A DNA stretch of 32,210 bases, from IMG/VR virus record IMGVR_UViG_3300027743_000066, positions 1 through 32,210 of that record. One strand, 5' to 3'. This stretch comes from a virus. Positions within the stretch are counted from its first letter, which is position 1; every line of letters begins with the position of its first letter. A program made the position numbers and the translations under genes. Under the pieces are notes generated by a model. It did no database searches and was not told the origin of the DNA. It saw only the letters and a program-made list of their open reading frames with translations. Of the stretch, positions 16,541-23,201 are shown piece after piece.

Positions 16541-16552
16541 GATCTGCCTCCT

Positions 16553-17356
16553 TCATTCCGCTGCCACCAGCAAAAGAACCTGCTGCACAGGCTCGGGAAC
16601 GCGGGGGGCGATAAACAAGTCCGGTTGTGCATATGCCTTGCGAATGCGCTCACAAGCGATATCGAATGACCGCTCGTCAAGTTCGATGCCGATGAACCGC
16701 CGACCTGTTTTAACACAAGCAACGCCGGTCGTGCCCGACCCCATGAATGGATCAATCACCAGCGCACCGCGATCCGTGACACTCACAAGCTCCTGAAGAA
16801 GGGTAACCGGCTTTTCCGCAATGTGGTCCTTGTCATCACCGCCCACCGGGGCAAACGACAAAACGTTTTGGGGTGACTTTTCACCTTCGACGGGAACACC
16901 ATGCGAGGCATACACCACATATTCAGCCGACGACGAGAAGCGCCCCCGCTGCATCCGAACGCCGGGTTTCCACCATGTCACAAGGTTACGCCACACCCAA
17001 CCACCACACTGAACGGCATCCGTGACGGTGGGAAGTTGCCTCCAGTCCGTGAAGATCAGACACACTGCCCCCGGCTTGGCGATCTGATGCAAGCGTCCTA
17101 GCCACATCGTTGACCAGACGAGGAACGCCCGCTGATCCCGATTGTCTCCGGAGAACTCGTCACGTGATGTGAAGACCGCGCTCGTCTGGACGTATTTGGT
17201 GCTGGTCTTCTGCGATCTATCGCCCCGGAATTGCCCGCCGCTGCTGTAGGGCGGATCAGTCACAACCGCGTCTACCTTGCCGAGCAGCGGGAGGATTTCC
17301 AGACAATCCCCAAGCAGGAGCCGACAATCGCCGATGATTTCCTCGCGTCGGATCAC
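16553..17356 (-). CDS. DNA adenine-N6 / cytosine-N4 methyltransferase
   Basis: The protein has about 267 residues from a GTG start preceded by AGGAG; the GTG overlaps the upstream stop as GTGA. The catalytic motif VVTDPPYSSGG lies at about 31-41 and the AdoMet-binding DPFMGSGTTG near 202-211, followed by RRFIGIELDERSFDIACERI. The order (DPPY first, FxGxGTT last) places it in the beta group. It transfers methyl groups to A-N6 or C-N4 of a target that cannot be read from sequence. No paired restriction enzyme is seen, so it is probably an orphan anti-restriction methylase inserted between terminase and portal genes. Confidence 0.9.
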   Translation of the reverse strand: MIRREEIIGDCRLLLGDCLEILPLLGKVDAVVTDPPYSSGGQFRGDRSQKTSTKYVQTSAVFTSRDEFSGDNRDQRAFLVWSTMWLGRLHQIAKPGAVCLIFTDWRQLPTVTDAVQCGGWVWRNLVTWWKPGVRMQRGRFSSSAEYVVYASHGVPVEGEKSPQNVLSFAPVGGDDKDHIAEKPVTLLQELVSVTDRGALVIDPFMGSGTTGVACVKTGRRFIGIELDERSFDIACERIRKAYAQPDLFIAPRVPEPVQQVLLLVAAE

Positions 17357-17556
17357 ATCTTCTCCTTCCGGGGGCGTTTGGTCTTCAGGTGATCGAGCGC
17401 GGCGCGCAGATGGGCTCTGGAGGCGGGCTCGTTGGGATCGAGCGTGATACCGATGTTGAACAGCACCCAACGGAGGTCTTTGAAGGAACGGCAGCCAAGC
17501 TTCTCCAGCTTGGTGTAGAGGGCGTCCTCATCGGCGAGGTCGGCCTCAGTGGGCAT
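17353..17556 (-). CDS. Hypothetical small protein
   Basis: The 67-residue protein has a helical N terminus (ALYTKLEKLGCRSFKDLRWV) and a basic C terminus (LKTKRPRKEKM). No family is recognised. It overlaps both neighbours at start and stop. Its ATG sits inside a duplicated copy of the terminase gene end. Confidence 0.65.
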   Translation of the reverse strand: MPTEADLADEDALYTKLEKLGCRSFKDLRWVLFNIGITLDPNEPASRAHLRAALDHLKTKRPRKEKM

Positions 17557-17580
17557 CAGATGATCTTCGTCGGGTTGTAG
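17554..17580 (-). repeat. Direct repeat of the terminase 3' junction (copy 2)
   Basis: It matches 17772-17798 in the CATCAGATGATCTTCG block and again in GGGTTGTA, with two mismatched bases between. On the coding strand each copy encodes YNPxKII, then stop and the overlapping ATG of the next gene. Confidence 0.75.
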
Positions 17581-17774
17581 GTGCTCACGAGCGGGGACCA
17601 GCGGGGGCCGAGTTTACGGAGGGCATAGCGGGCTCCGGGCCAGTACTTCCTGTTGTCGCGCCAAGTCTCGACCTTGCCGGGCTGCGGACCCCAGAGATAG
17701 CGACACGGACCCCAGAGATCGCGATTGTCTGGCGGCAGGAAGCGATTGGGTTTGGCAGCCTGGTATCGTTTCAT
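17556..17774 (-). CDS. Small hypothetical protein ending in a terminase-like YNPTKII
   Basis: The protein has 72 residues from the ATG that shares a base with the terminase TGA. It is basic and Trp-rich, with an internal repeat (DLWGPCRYLWGP) encoded by two copies of GGACCCCAGAGAT 21 bases apart. Its last residues, YNPTKII, copy the terminase C terminus YNPPKII. It thus appears as a cassette bounded by a duplicated gene junction. Function unknown. Confidence 0.65.
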   Translation of the reverse strand: MKRYQAAKPNRFLPPDNRDLWGPCRYLWGPQPGKVETWRDNRKYWPGARYALRKLGPRWSPLVSTYNPTKII

Positions 17775-17798
17775 CAGATGATCTTCGGAGGGTTGTAC
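17772..17798 (-). repeat. Direct repeat of the terminase 3' junction (copy 1)
   Basis: This is the end of the large-terminase gene (YNPPKII, stop) plus the overlapping ATG of the following small gene. It is the presumed parent of the copy at 17554-17580. Confidence 0.75.
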
Positions 17799-19159
17799 TT
17801 GATCACGGTCGATCGTTCCACATCGGCAAATCGAAGCATCATTAGCGCGTAGCGGGAGGCGCTGATAGTGTCGTCTCTTTCTTTGACAACTTTTCCATCC
17901 TTGCGATGGTACATGCGGCGCTCCTCGAGCCATGTGCCGCAGGTCGAGAACACCTTCCATCGACCGGTGCGCATGCGGTCGAGCATATCCATGAGGCCCG
18001 CCTCGACGCTGTTGCTGCCGTCCTCGAATGTGGCCTTCACGGCCGTGAAGTTCAGTCCCTGCGCTCGGTACTGTGCGGCGAGGTTCTCGCCTGCGGCTGT
18101 ATCGTTCAATCCATCATGGGGCCATGCCCACGGGAGCCACGGTCCCCATGCCTTCATCGCCGCGGCGTGGAAGACGGGCGTCTGTTCTCGTTGGCGATAG
18201 TCAGCCGTGAGATAGACGATGTCGTTGTCGCGGTCCCACGCAAGGCGCGTACAGCTTGTCGGATGATCCCAGCCAAAATCAATGCCGCCGATCTGAGGCC
18301 AGTGTCGGGGGACCGGAAAAGGGGCGACAATGATGTTCTCCTCGAGCACAGGGAAGATGAGGCCGGAGCCGAGCGTCGGAATGCCGAGCGTCCGTGCTTC
18401 GCGCTCGTGGGCCGGGTAGCTGTCGATGATGCGCTGACGCTCTGAAGCCGTGTAATGCAAGGCGTCGGCGATGGTCATCGTCACACGGGCTCGATCCGCT
18501 GACGCTTCCAGGAAGAAGCGGGCGACGACGGCCGACATGCCCTTCAGCGGGGTGAACGTCTGGTAGACCATGCCGCCAGTGGCGTTGGTTCTGGTAATGC
18601 CCTCGAAATAGACGTCCTCGGGTGGCTCTTCATCGAACCAGACGACGTGGACGGTGTTGGCCTGCCATTTGGAGCGGCCCTGGTCGTATGACTTCAGGTA
18701 GAGCGTAGAGAGGCCGCCTGACGCATGCTTGACGGTGACGGTGTCGAGGGCGTTCGAGACGCCCATACGGCGTGTACGGGCTGCTATGGCCTGCTGAGGG
18801 ATAAACCCGGTGCCCCAGTTCTCCTCCTGATCGGGTGGGCCGACGAGGAGGCGTTGGACGCCGTCGCGGGTGAGTTCGGCGCTTTCACTGCCCGCGATGG
18901 CGATGATGGGGTGGTCGAAGGTACGGCCGGTCCACCAGTCGGGATAGGAGCCGGTGAGGTGCATGGCGAGTTCCGCGGCGCCTGCCATTGTCTTGCCAAG
19001 CTGGTTGCCTGCGACGAAGAGTCTTTCGCGAACGGGGAGTGCATGGAACTCGAGTTGCTTGGGATAGGGGGTGTAGTGCTTGAGGCGGTTAGTGTTCCGT
19101 CTCCGGGTCAGTTCTGTCGCTATCTGGGTTTCGATCGCGTCTTGCTGCTCGAAGGGCAT
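17774..19159 (-). CDS. terL: Terminase large subunit
   Basis: The protein has about 461 residues if started at MPFEQQDAIE; upstream ATGs at 19186 and 19213 would extend the overlap with the small terminase. Walker A is GNQLGKT (51-57), Walker B is VVWFDEEPP (172-180), and the coupling motif region is TFTPLKGMSAVV. The RNase-H-like nuclease domain opens with GGIDFGWDHP (catalytic Asp294), with later acidic residues around SNSVEAGLMDML. It drives DNA packaging into the procapsid and cuts concatemers. No strong ribosome-binding site marks any of the three starts. Confidence 0.93.
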   Translation of the reverse strand: MPFEQQDAIETQIATELTRRRNTNRLKHYTPYPKQLEFHALPVRERLFVAGNQLGKTMAGAAELAMHLTGSYPDWWTGRTFDHPIIAIAGSESAELTRDGVQRLLVGPPDQEENWGTGFIPQQAIAARTRRMGVSNALDTVTVKHASGGLSTLYLKSYDQGRSKWQANTVHVVWFDEEPPEDVYFEGITRTNATGGMVYQTFTPLKGMSAVVARFFLEASADRARVTMTIADALHYTASERQRIIDSYPAHEREARTLGIPTLGSGLIFPVLEENIIVAPFPVPRHWPQIGGIDFGWDHPTSCTRLAWDRDNDIVYLTADYRQREQTPVFHAAAMKAWGPWLPWAWPHDGLNDTAAGENLAAQYRAQGLNFTAVKATFEDGSNSVEAGLMDMLDRMRTGRWKVFSTCGTWLEERRMYHRKDGKVVKERDDTISASRYALMMLRFADVERSTVIKYNPPKII

Positions 19160-19445
19160 CGAGAGCGCCCACGAGGAACTCGTCATCGAACTGGTCGAGC
19201 TTGTTTGTGACATCGGCGCTCATCGCTATCGCTTTGCCGTAGGCTCTGTCTAGGATTTCCTGAGCGGCGTTGAGACGGTCGGAGGTTTTCTCGTCGTCTG
19301 AGTTGAGAACCTTGGCGAAATAGGCGAGGGCGCCGTCTGCGTGTTCGCGGGCCATTGCGCCGATGCCTTTGGCTCTACCAGCGGGATTTCCGGACTGGCC
19401 TTTCTTGAAGCCTTTGCCGATGAGTTGGGGTGGCTGGGAAGACAA
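19089..19445 (-). CDS. terS: DUF5681 protein, probable terminase small subunit
   Basis: The 118-residue protein has the DUF5681 signature GKGFKKGQSGNPAGRAKG at 11-28. Helices LNSDDEKTSDRLNAAQEILD and RAYGKAIAM follow, with a charged tail. DUF5681 proteins often sit directly before large terminases and probably recognise phage DNA. It overlaps the large-subunit gene, which supports the assignment. The gene symbol is inferred from position. Confidence 0.75.
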   Translation of the reverse strand: MSSQPPQLIGKGFKKGQSGNPAGRAKGIGAMAREHADGALAYFAKVLNSDDEKTSDRLNAAQEILDRAYGKAIAMSADVTNKLDQFDDEFLVGALDALRAARRDRNPDSDRTDPETEH

Positions 19446-19454
19446 GTTGTACTC

Positions 19455-19820
19455 TCATTGCTGTGAATTGGCATGCTGCGCTGCAACATGAGTTGCCTTC
19501 ATGGCTGCGTTACGGATTGTTCTGTCGTGATTGAGTTCGCGATAGAAGGCTTCACGGAGGTCGAGTTCAGTGACCATTTCGGAGGCGATCTTTTTCCAGC
19601 GGTTTGCGGCATCTTCCTGGGGGCGCCAGGTTGTTTCGAAGCGGCGTTGGCCTGAGTAGTAGAGTTGGCGGGTCCGTTCGGTGCTGAGGCCGAGGAGTTT
19701 GCCGATTTTAACGAAGGTGAGGCCGTCGTGGTCGCGCAGGTCCATGACGTGGCGACGGCGGTTGTCGGCCTCGGCGCGGGCGATGTGGTTTTTGTTGGGT
19801 TGTCCGTTCCGTTTTGTCAC
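19455..19820 (-). CDS. Helix-turn-helix DNA-binding protein
   Basis: The protein has about 121 residues from a GTG preceded by AGGA; a second GTG lies 39 bases further upstream. A sigma-region-4-like helix-turn-helix (GLTFVKIGKLLGLSTERTRQ) follows a basic N terminus rich in Arg. The C-terminal helices include MVTELDLREAFYRELNHDRT. It is the first gene of the packaging block and could be a second DNA-recognition component or a late regulator; both are inferences. Confidence 0.7.
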   Translation of the reverse strand: MTKRNGQPNKNHIARAEADNRRRHVMDLRDHDGLTFVKIGKLLGLSTERTRQLYYSGQRRFETTWRPQEDAANRWKKIASEMVTELDLREAFYRELNHDRTIRNAAMKATHVAAQHANSQQ

Positions 19821-19971
19821 GGGGTGTCCTGAGCTTGAGAACGTGACGCGCTGCAACACCTGAAGCCGTCCCTCAATGTCATCCCTTTAGGCATTGGGGC
19901 GGCGGGGGATGACACCGACTGCGGATTGCAAGCCTTCCATACGCGTCACGCCCGTTGGCCTAAGCAGAGCA

Positions 19972-19999
19972 AGATTAGCACTGTTAGGCGGGTGGTCAA
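19972..19999 (-). promoter_or_regulatory. Candidate promoter for the packaging/virion block
   Basis: TTGACC and TAATCT lie 16 bases apart on the minus strand, in the roughly 175-base stretch without a good gene before the HTH gene. It overlaps the end of the small upstream ORF. Confidence 0.4.
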
Positions 20000-20220
20000 A
20001 CAATTGTTTTGTGGGTCGGGTGGGTTTGCCGGGGTGTGCCGCGGTGGTGGGCCTCGCCGGTTTCCTCGGCTTCGCTGGCGATATTGGCGGCCTCGTACAT
20101 CAGGCAGAGCGCGCAGACATCGAAGCGGAGGGCGATTGTGAAGCAGGCCTCGGTGAGCGCCTCGACGGCCCGTCCCATTGGGGTATTATGGTCCTGGGGG
20201 TTATCGGCGGTCATAGACAT
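19996..20220 (-). CDS. Hypothetical small protein with CxxC
   Basis: The 74-residue protein has a helical core TEACFTIALRFDVCALCLMY followed by EAANIASEAEE and a His/Thr-rich tail. The CALC pair could bind metal, but nothing else supports this. It overlaps the preceding gene by about 20 bases. Translation may start at the second Met. Confidence 0.55.
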   Translation of the reverse strand: MSMTADNPQDHNTPMGRAVEALTEACFTIALRFDVCALCLMYEAANIASEAEETGEAHHRGTPRQTHPTHKTIV

Positions 20221-20410
20221 CTCCTGAGAGTCGGATGTGTTCCTCGACGCAGTGGCGGACGCGGCGGTAGTACTCCTCGTGCATGAGGTCTGGGTGCTGC
20301 GTTGAGATGGCGGCGTAGAGGATAGCGAGGAGGTGGTGGGCTTCGCGATCGCAGGCGAAGCACTCCTCGAGGCGGGTCATGGCGCGGGCTGTTGCGACTG
20401 GGTCGGTCAT
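20201..20410 (-). CDS. Hypothetical small helical protein
   Basis: The protein has 69 residues from MTDPVATARAM; the ATG overlaps the upstream stop as ATGA. It is helical, with Cys-x-x-Cys-like spacing (ECFACDREAHHLLAILYAAI) and EEYYRRVRHCVEEHI. No family is recognised. It belongs to a run of four tiny coupled genes. Confidence 0.6.
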   Translation of the reverse strand: MTDPVATARAMTRLEECFACDREAHHLLAILYAAISTQHPDLMHEEYYRRVRHCVEEHIRLSGDVYDRR

Positions 20411-20514
20411 GTGTGGATCCAGAAGTAGGTCATGATGGCGACGACGGCCCATAGCAGGGCTGCGACGACGAAGAGCCAGACACATCCGATGGCGCGGCCG
20501 TCCTGTTCGCTCAT
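20407..20514 (-). CDS. Tiny single-span membrane protein (35 residues)
   Basis: The sequence MSEQDGRAIG is followed by a hydrophobic span (CVWLFVVAALLWAVVAIMTY) and a short FWIHT tail. It overlaps both flanking genes as ATGA. The polar N terminus plus a single span suggests a type of small inner-membrane peptide; a holin accessory or exclusion role is possible but unproven. Confidence 0.6.
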   Translation of the reverse strand: MSEQDGRAIGCVWLFVVAALLWAVVAIMTYFWIHT

Positions 20515-20618
20515 TGGAGGCCCTGTGGCGGCACGAGGATGAGGATGAGCATGACGATCACGGCGAAGGTGAAGACGGCTCCCACGATGAACAGCTTGAT
20601 GGGGCGTGGGTCGCTCAC
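20511..20618 (-). CDS. Tiny single-span membrane protein (35 residues, GTG start)
   Basis: AGGA lies eight bases before a GTG. The product MSDPRPIKL continues into the span FIVGAVFTFAVIVMLILILV and a PPQGLQ tail. Its TGA overlaps the ATG of the next tiny membrane gene. The two genes form a pair of equal length. Confidence 0.6.
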   Translation of the reverse strand: MSDPRPIKLFIVGAVFTFAVIVMLILILVPPQGLQ

Positions 20619-20672
20619 GGTTGCGTTCCTTCGAACTGTGCTAGTGTCGGCCGCTCGAAGGAGGGCCGCACC

Positions 20673-20888
20673 ATGATCTCTGCGCTGTTCACATTGTTGA
20701 TATATCTGGTCATTTTCGGCGTCCTGTGGTGGGCCGTTGATTTTGCGATTGCCAATCTACCGATCAGTGATCCGCCTGCACGGTTCATCAGGATTGCGCT
20801 GGTGGTGGTGTTTGCGCTGGTGTTCATTGCCCTGCTGTTGAATCTGGTTGGGGTGAGCACGGGTGTGGATCTTCCAAGGCTGCGATAA
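20673..20888 (+). CDS. Two-span membrane protein encoded against the local gene direction
   Basis: AAGGAGG lies eight bases before the ATG. The 71-residue product has two membrane spans (about 4-27, SALFTLLIYLVIFGVLWWAV, and 42-60, ALVVVFALVFIALLLNLVGV) joined by a polar loop, and a short tail. Small proteins of this form recur in rhizobial phages and prophages. The gene runs opposite to its neighbours, is divergent from the tiny membrane pair, and its end overlaps the end of the methyltransferase gene by 65 bases on the other strand. Confidence 0.75.
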   Translation: MISALFTLLIYLVIFGVLWWAVDFAIANLPISDPPARFIRIALVVVFALVFIALLLNLVGVSTGVDLPRLR

Positions 20889-21811
20889 TCGCCCTGCCGA
20901 TCAGTTCGGGGATTTGCGGCACTACGGCGTTTCCGAGTGCTTTAAGTCGGTCCACCCGCTGGGGAACCCCATGAGCCACTCGACCCACGTCGGGTTCAGT
21001 TGGCCACGCCCGTCCGCCACCAGGACCGCGTAATCCAGCCTGTCGTTCGAACGATCGGCCCCATTCTGGCGCGTCAACGCCCCGACTGATGCGCCCTTGT
21101 ACATGGCCACGGTCGGCGTTGGCCACATTCGAACCAGGTCCGCCAGATTGGCCCCATATGTCATGGTCCCGGCCTTGTTTGTCCGGTTGCCCCTCTCGTT
21201 TAATAACCTCCCCGCTGTAGCATCCGTCACTCTCGGCGTTGGCCATTGCGCCAGAAAGTTGCGCGGCGAGCGACCCTGAGAGCGGAGCGCGATCGCCTTC
21301 GTGTTGGCCTCCGGGGTAGGCAACAATCCAGAGCCGGTCTCGTCTGTGAGGCGCACCAACGGCAGAAGCTGGTATGCAGTGCCATTCCGCATCGTACCCG
21401 ATCGCGGCCAGGTCTCCGAGAACCCGGTCAAGCCCTCGATGAAGCAATGCTGAGACGTTCTCCACGATGACGTAAACGGGTCGTAATTCGCCAATGAGCC
21501 GGGCGTATTCGGACCATAGGCCGCTGCGCTCCCCGTCAATGCCTGCACCCTTGCCCGCAAAACTGATGTCCTGGCACGGGAACCCTCCGCAGATGACATC
21601 GACGGCAATTCCGTCTCGGCGAAGAGCATCGGCTGTGAGGGTTCGGACATCGTGGTATTGCCTCACGTTGGGCCAGTGCTTTGCCAGCACCTTGCGGCAG
21701 AACGGCTCGATTTCACAGAAGGCGACGGTTTCAAAGCCGCCGGTGCGTTCAAGGCCGAGGGAGAAAGCCGCCGATGCCCGAAAAAAGATCCAGCACATTA
21801 AGCTTTCCCAT
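20824..21811 (-). CDS. dcm: DNA (cytosine-5-)-methyltransferase, frameshifted near its N terminus
   Basis: AAGGAGGG precedes an ATG that opens MGKLNVLDLFSGIGGF, the AdoMet-binding motif I, and then hits a stop. The continuation (FSLGLERTGGFETVAF...) lies in the +1 frame. Removing one T from GGCTTTCTCC restores a normal gene. Later motifs are intact: GGFPCQDISFAGKGAG with catalytic Cys (IV), VIVENVSALL (VI), PHRRDRLWIVAYP (VIII) and RLKALGNAVVPQIPELIGRA (X). The enzyme methylates C5 of cytosine. Either a real mutation, a sequencing error or an unrecognised +1 recoding site explains the break. A shorter in-frame product from MCWIFF would lack motif I. Confidence 0.85.
20922..21650 (-). CDS. Overlapping-frame ORF within the cytosine methyltransferase gene
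   Basis: A 242-residue frame lies wholly inside the methyltransferase gene. It reads MLFAETELPSMSSAEGSRAR early, ETWPRSGTMRNGTAYQLLPL in the middle, and two WPTP segments before LNPTWVEWLMGFPSGWTDLK at the end. Proteins with SWPTP repeats and an LNPxWVEWLMGxPxGWT ending are widely annotated in phages, which argues for more than chance. It may be a true dual-coding gene or simply the shadow of conserved methyltransferase DNA; no ribosome-binding site settles it. Confidence 0.4.
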   Translation of the reverse strand: MSEPSQPMLFAETELPSMSSAEGSRARTSVLRARVQALTGSAAAYGPNTPGSLANYDPFTSSWRTSQHCFIEGLTGFSETWPRSGTMRNGTAYQLLPLVRLTDETGSGLLPTPEANTKAIALRSQGRSPRNFLAQWPTPRVTDATAGRLLNERGNRTNKAGTMTYGANLADLVRMWPTPTVAMYKGASVGALTRQNGADRSNDRLDYAVLVADGRGQLNPTWVEWLMGFPSGWTDLKHSETP

Positions 21812-22241
21812 TCGGCATCCCTCCTTTCGTGATGTTTGTGATCTTGTCGTCGTATTTCCAATGGCAGGACCGGCACATCGCGGCGTAGTCCTCAATGTCC
21901 TCGTAGCGCCCTGACAGATTGGCGTAATCGTAATGCTCCGCGCGTTCGGTCCCGCAAACGGTGCATTTGGAAGGCTTCCCAAATCGAGAGTAGAGGCGAC
22001 GATGAAAGGCATATTTGCTCGCCTCATCGCCCTTCCATGTGTGGTTCTGTTCACCCCACTGATCGCGTTTGGCGGCAACGCGCGCCTGAAGGCCATGCCG
22101 CCGCATCAGGTTGAAGATGACCTTCTGTGTGGTGCCAATCTCAACCGCGATCTCATGCTGTGTCGCGCCTCCGTCGTAGAGGAGGCGAACTGCTTCCACC
22201 ATGTCCGCTGGATATGTCTTGGGCTTGGCTCCTCTGGGCAT
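21798..22241 (-). CDS. HNH endonuclease with N-terminal HTH
   Basis: The protein has 147 residues from MPRGAKPKTY, two bases after the previous stop. An HTH (VRLLYDGGATQHEIAVEIGT) is followed by a Cys-rich HNH-type domain: CTVCGTERAEHYDYANLSGR, then AAMCRSCHWKYDDKI. Two CxxC pairs should bind structural zinc. It differs from the other HNH proteins here by having the HTH in front. Its end overlaps the methyltransferase start, so the two may have moved together. Confidence 0.82.
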   Translation of the reverse strand: MPRGAKPKTYPADMVEAVRLLYDGGATQHEIAVEIGTTQKVIFNLMRRHGLQARVAAKRDQWGEQNHTWKGDEASKYAFHRRLYSRFGKPSKCTVCGTERAEHYDYANLSGRYEDIEDYAAMCRSCHWKYDDKITNITKGGMPNGKA

Positions 22242-22243
22242 TT

Positions 22244-22507
22244 TCAGAGGGCCTGGAGGTTGATGGCGACGGCGAGCCGCTCGACCTCGTCGTAGAGTGT
22301 ACGGACATTGGCCGTACGGGTTTGCCAAGCCTCAGAGGCACCGTAGAACGTCCTGTAGGTGTGGCCGCTGGGTTTATCGAGCCGAGGGGCCAAACGCGTC
22401 ATACGGCGCTCTACGTCGCGCAGAAGGTCCATCAGTTCGACATACTGCTGCAGAACCTCGCGGGCGGCCTTGCGATCGAGCTTTGGGGCAATGAGGGTGT
22501 CGCTCAT
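22244..22507 (-). CDS. Hypothetical helical protein
   Basis: The protein has 87 residues from MSDTLIAPKLDRKAAREVL, whose ATG overlaps the previous stop as ATGA. It has helical, probably coiled segments (LQQYVELMDLLRDVERRMTR) and ends VERLAVAINLQAL. No function is recognised. Confidence 0.65.
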   Translation of the reverse strand: MSDTLIAPKLDRKAAREVLQQYVELMDLLRDVERRMTRLAPRLDKPSGHTYRTFYGASEAWQTRTANVRTLYDEVERLAVAINLQAL

Positions 22508-22737
22508 GAGTTCGCCTCGTCCTGCCAATCGGCGAGTTCGAGCCAATAGATCACCTCGGGAAGCAGGCGGTCGAGTTCCTCCTCGGAAACATGCGACAGC
22601 ACCTTCACGCGATCACGCAGCGAGTGGTTAGGCGAGGGATGCTTGCGCAGGTACTCAGCCAATTCGTATGCGTGTTCCTCGCGCTGTTTCTGGTCGTCGT
22701 CGTAGGGGTGGTTGGGCATGTCGAAGTGGTCGCTCAT
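22504..22737 (-). CDS. Hypothetical acidic protein
   Basis: The 77-residue protein starts MSDHFDMPNHPYDDD. It is rich in Asp, Glu and His, and its C-terminal half is helical (SEEELDRLLPEVIYWLELAD). It overlaps both neighbours as ATGA. No family is recognised. Confidence 0.65.
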   Translation of the reverse strand: MSDHFDMPNHPYDDDQKQREEHAYELAEYLRKHPSPNHSLRDRVKVLSHVSEEELDRLLPEVIYWLELADWQDEANS

Positions 22738-22853
22738 GCGGCCACCAGGAGCACAGGCGGAACGAGGGCGACGACGGTCACCATCCACCAGTCGGTTTCC
22801 GGAATGGCAAGTTTTACAGCGGCAATATAGCCGAGAAACAACAGGTAGCTCAT
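22734..22853 (-). CDS. Tiny membrane protein (39 residues)
   Basis: The start follows AAGGAA six bases upstream. MSYLLFLGYIAAVKLAIPET is followed by DWW and a second hydrophobic run MVTVVALVPPVLLVAA. It probably spans the membrane twice as a short hairpin. It is the first gene after a good promoter, so it may be well expressed. Confidence 0.6.
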   Translation of the reverse strand: MSYLLFLGYIAAVKLAIPETDWWMVTVVALVPPVLLVAA

Positions 22854-22878
22854 GACGGGTTCCTTGGTTGAAGCCATA

Positions 22879-22906
22879 ATCATATAGGCAATTTCCTACA
22901 AGTCAA
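22879..22906 (-). promoter_or_regulatory. Promoter with palindromic operator in the spacer
   Basis: TTGACT and TATGAT lie 16 bases apart on the minus strand. The spacer contains the near-palindrome TAGGAAATTGCCTA. The -35 box overlaps the stop codon of the upstream gene. It should drive the leftward run beginning with the 39-residue membrane protein. A related element occurs in the promoter before the secreted peptide gene. Confidence 0.6.
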
Positions 22907-23103
22907 TCTTCCGGCTTCGCCTTTTCCCGAAAAAACTGGCTCAGGAAGTAGAACAGCGCCACCGTCAGCACGCCGGACCCCAGCGAAAGCCACAGATCGA
23001 ACTGCCTGGACTCGTGGCTCTCAAACGTGAAGGCAATGAGGATGCCGATCGTGCCGAGGATGCCGAGCACGATGGTCAGCGAGTGATCGCGCCAGAACTT
23101 CAT
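22903..23103 (-). CDS. Two-span membrane protein (66 residues)
   Basis: MKFWRDHSL is followed by a span (TIVLGILGTIGILIAFTF), a polar loop ESHESRQFD, a second span (LWLSLGSGVLTVALFYFLSQ) and a charged tail FFREKAKPED. Two spans with a charged tail would suit a class II holin, yet it is far from the lysin-like gene. The start overlaps the stop of the tiny gene before it. Confidence 0.7.
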   Translation of the reverse strand: MKFWRDHSLTIVLGILGTIGILIAFTFESHESRQFDLWLSLGSGVLTVALFYFLSQFFREKAKPED

Positions 23104-23201
23104 GTCAGTCTCGGCCCCATGATCTGCCAGACAATCCACAGGATCGACGCCAGCACGATGGCGTAGAGCACGACGACTGTCACGACGTACGAGAACTTCA
23201 T
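23100..23201 (-). CDS. Tiny single-span membrane protein (33 residues)
   Basis: MKFSY is followed by VVTVVVLYAIVLASILWIVW and QIMGPRLT. The ATG shares a base with the TGA of the preceding gene and the stop overlaps the next ATG. It is adjacent to a two-span membrane gene, so the pair may act together. Confidence 0.6.
   Translation of the reverse strand: MKFSYVVTVVVLYAIVLASILWIVWQIMGPRLT

Noticed and set aside
16620-17356. Restriction-modification system around the N6A/N4C methyltransferase
   Set aside because: The neighbours are two tiny unknown ORFs and virion genes; no endonuclease partner is visible.
21786-21791. Run of six T (coding strand) in the methyltransferase as a programmed slippage site
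   Set aside because: Slipping there would lose the SGIGGF motif; the break in homology lies downstream at GGCTTTCTCC.
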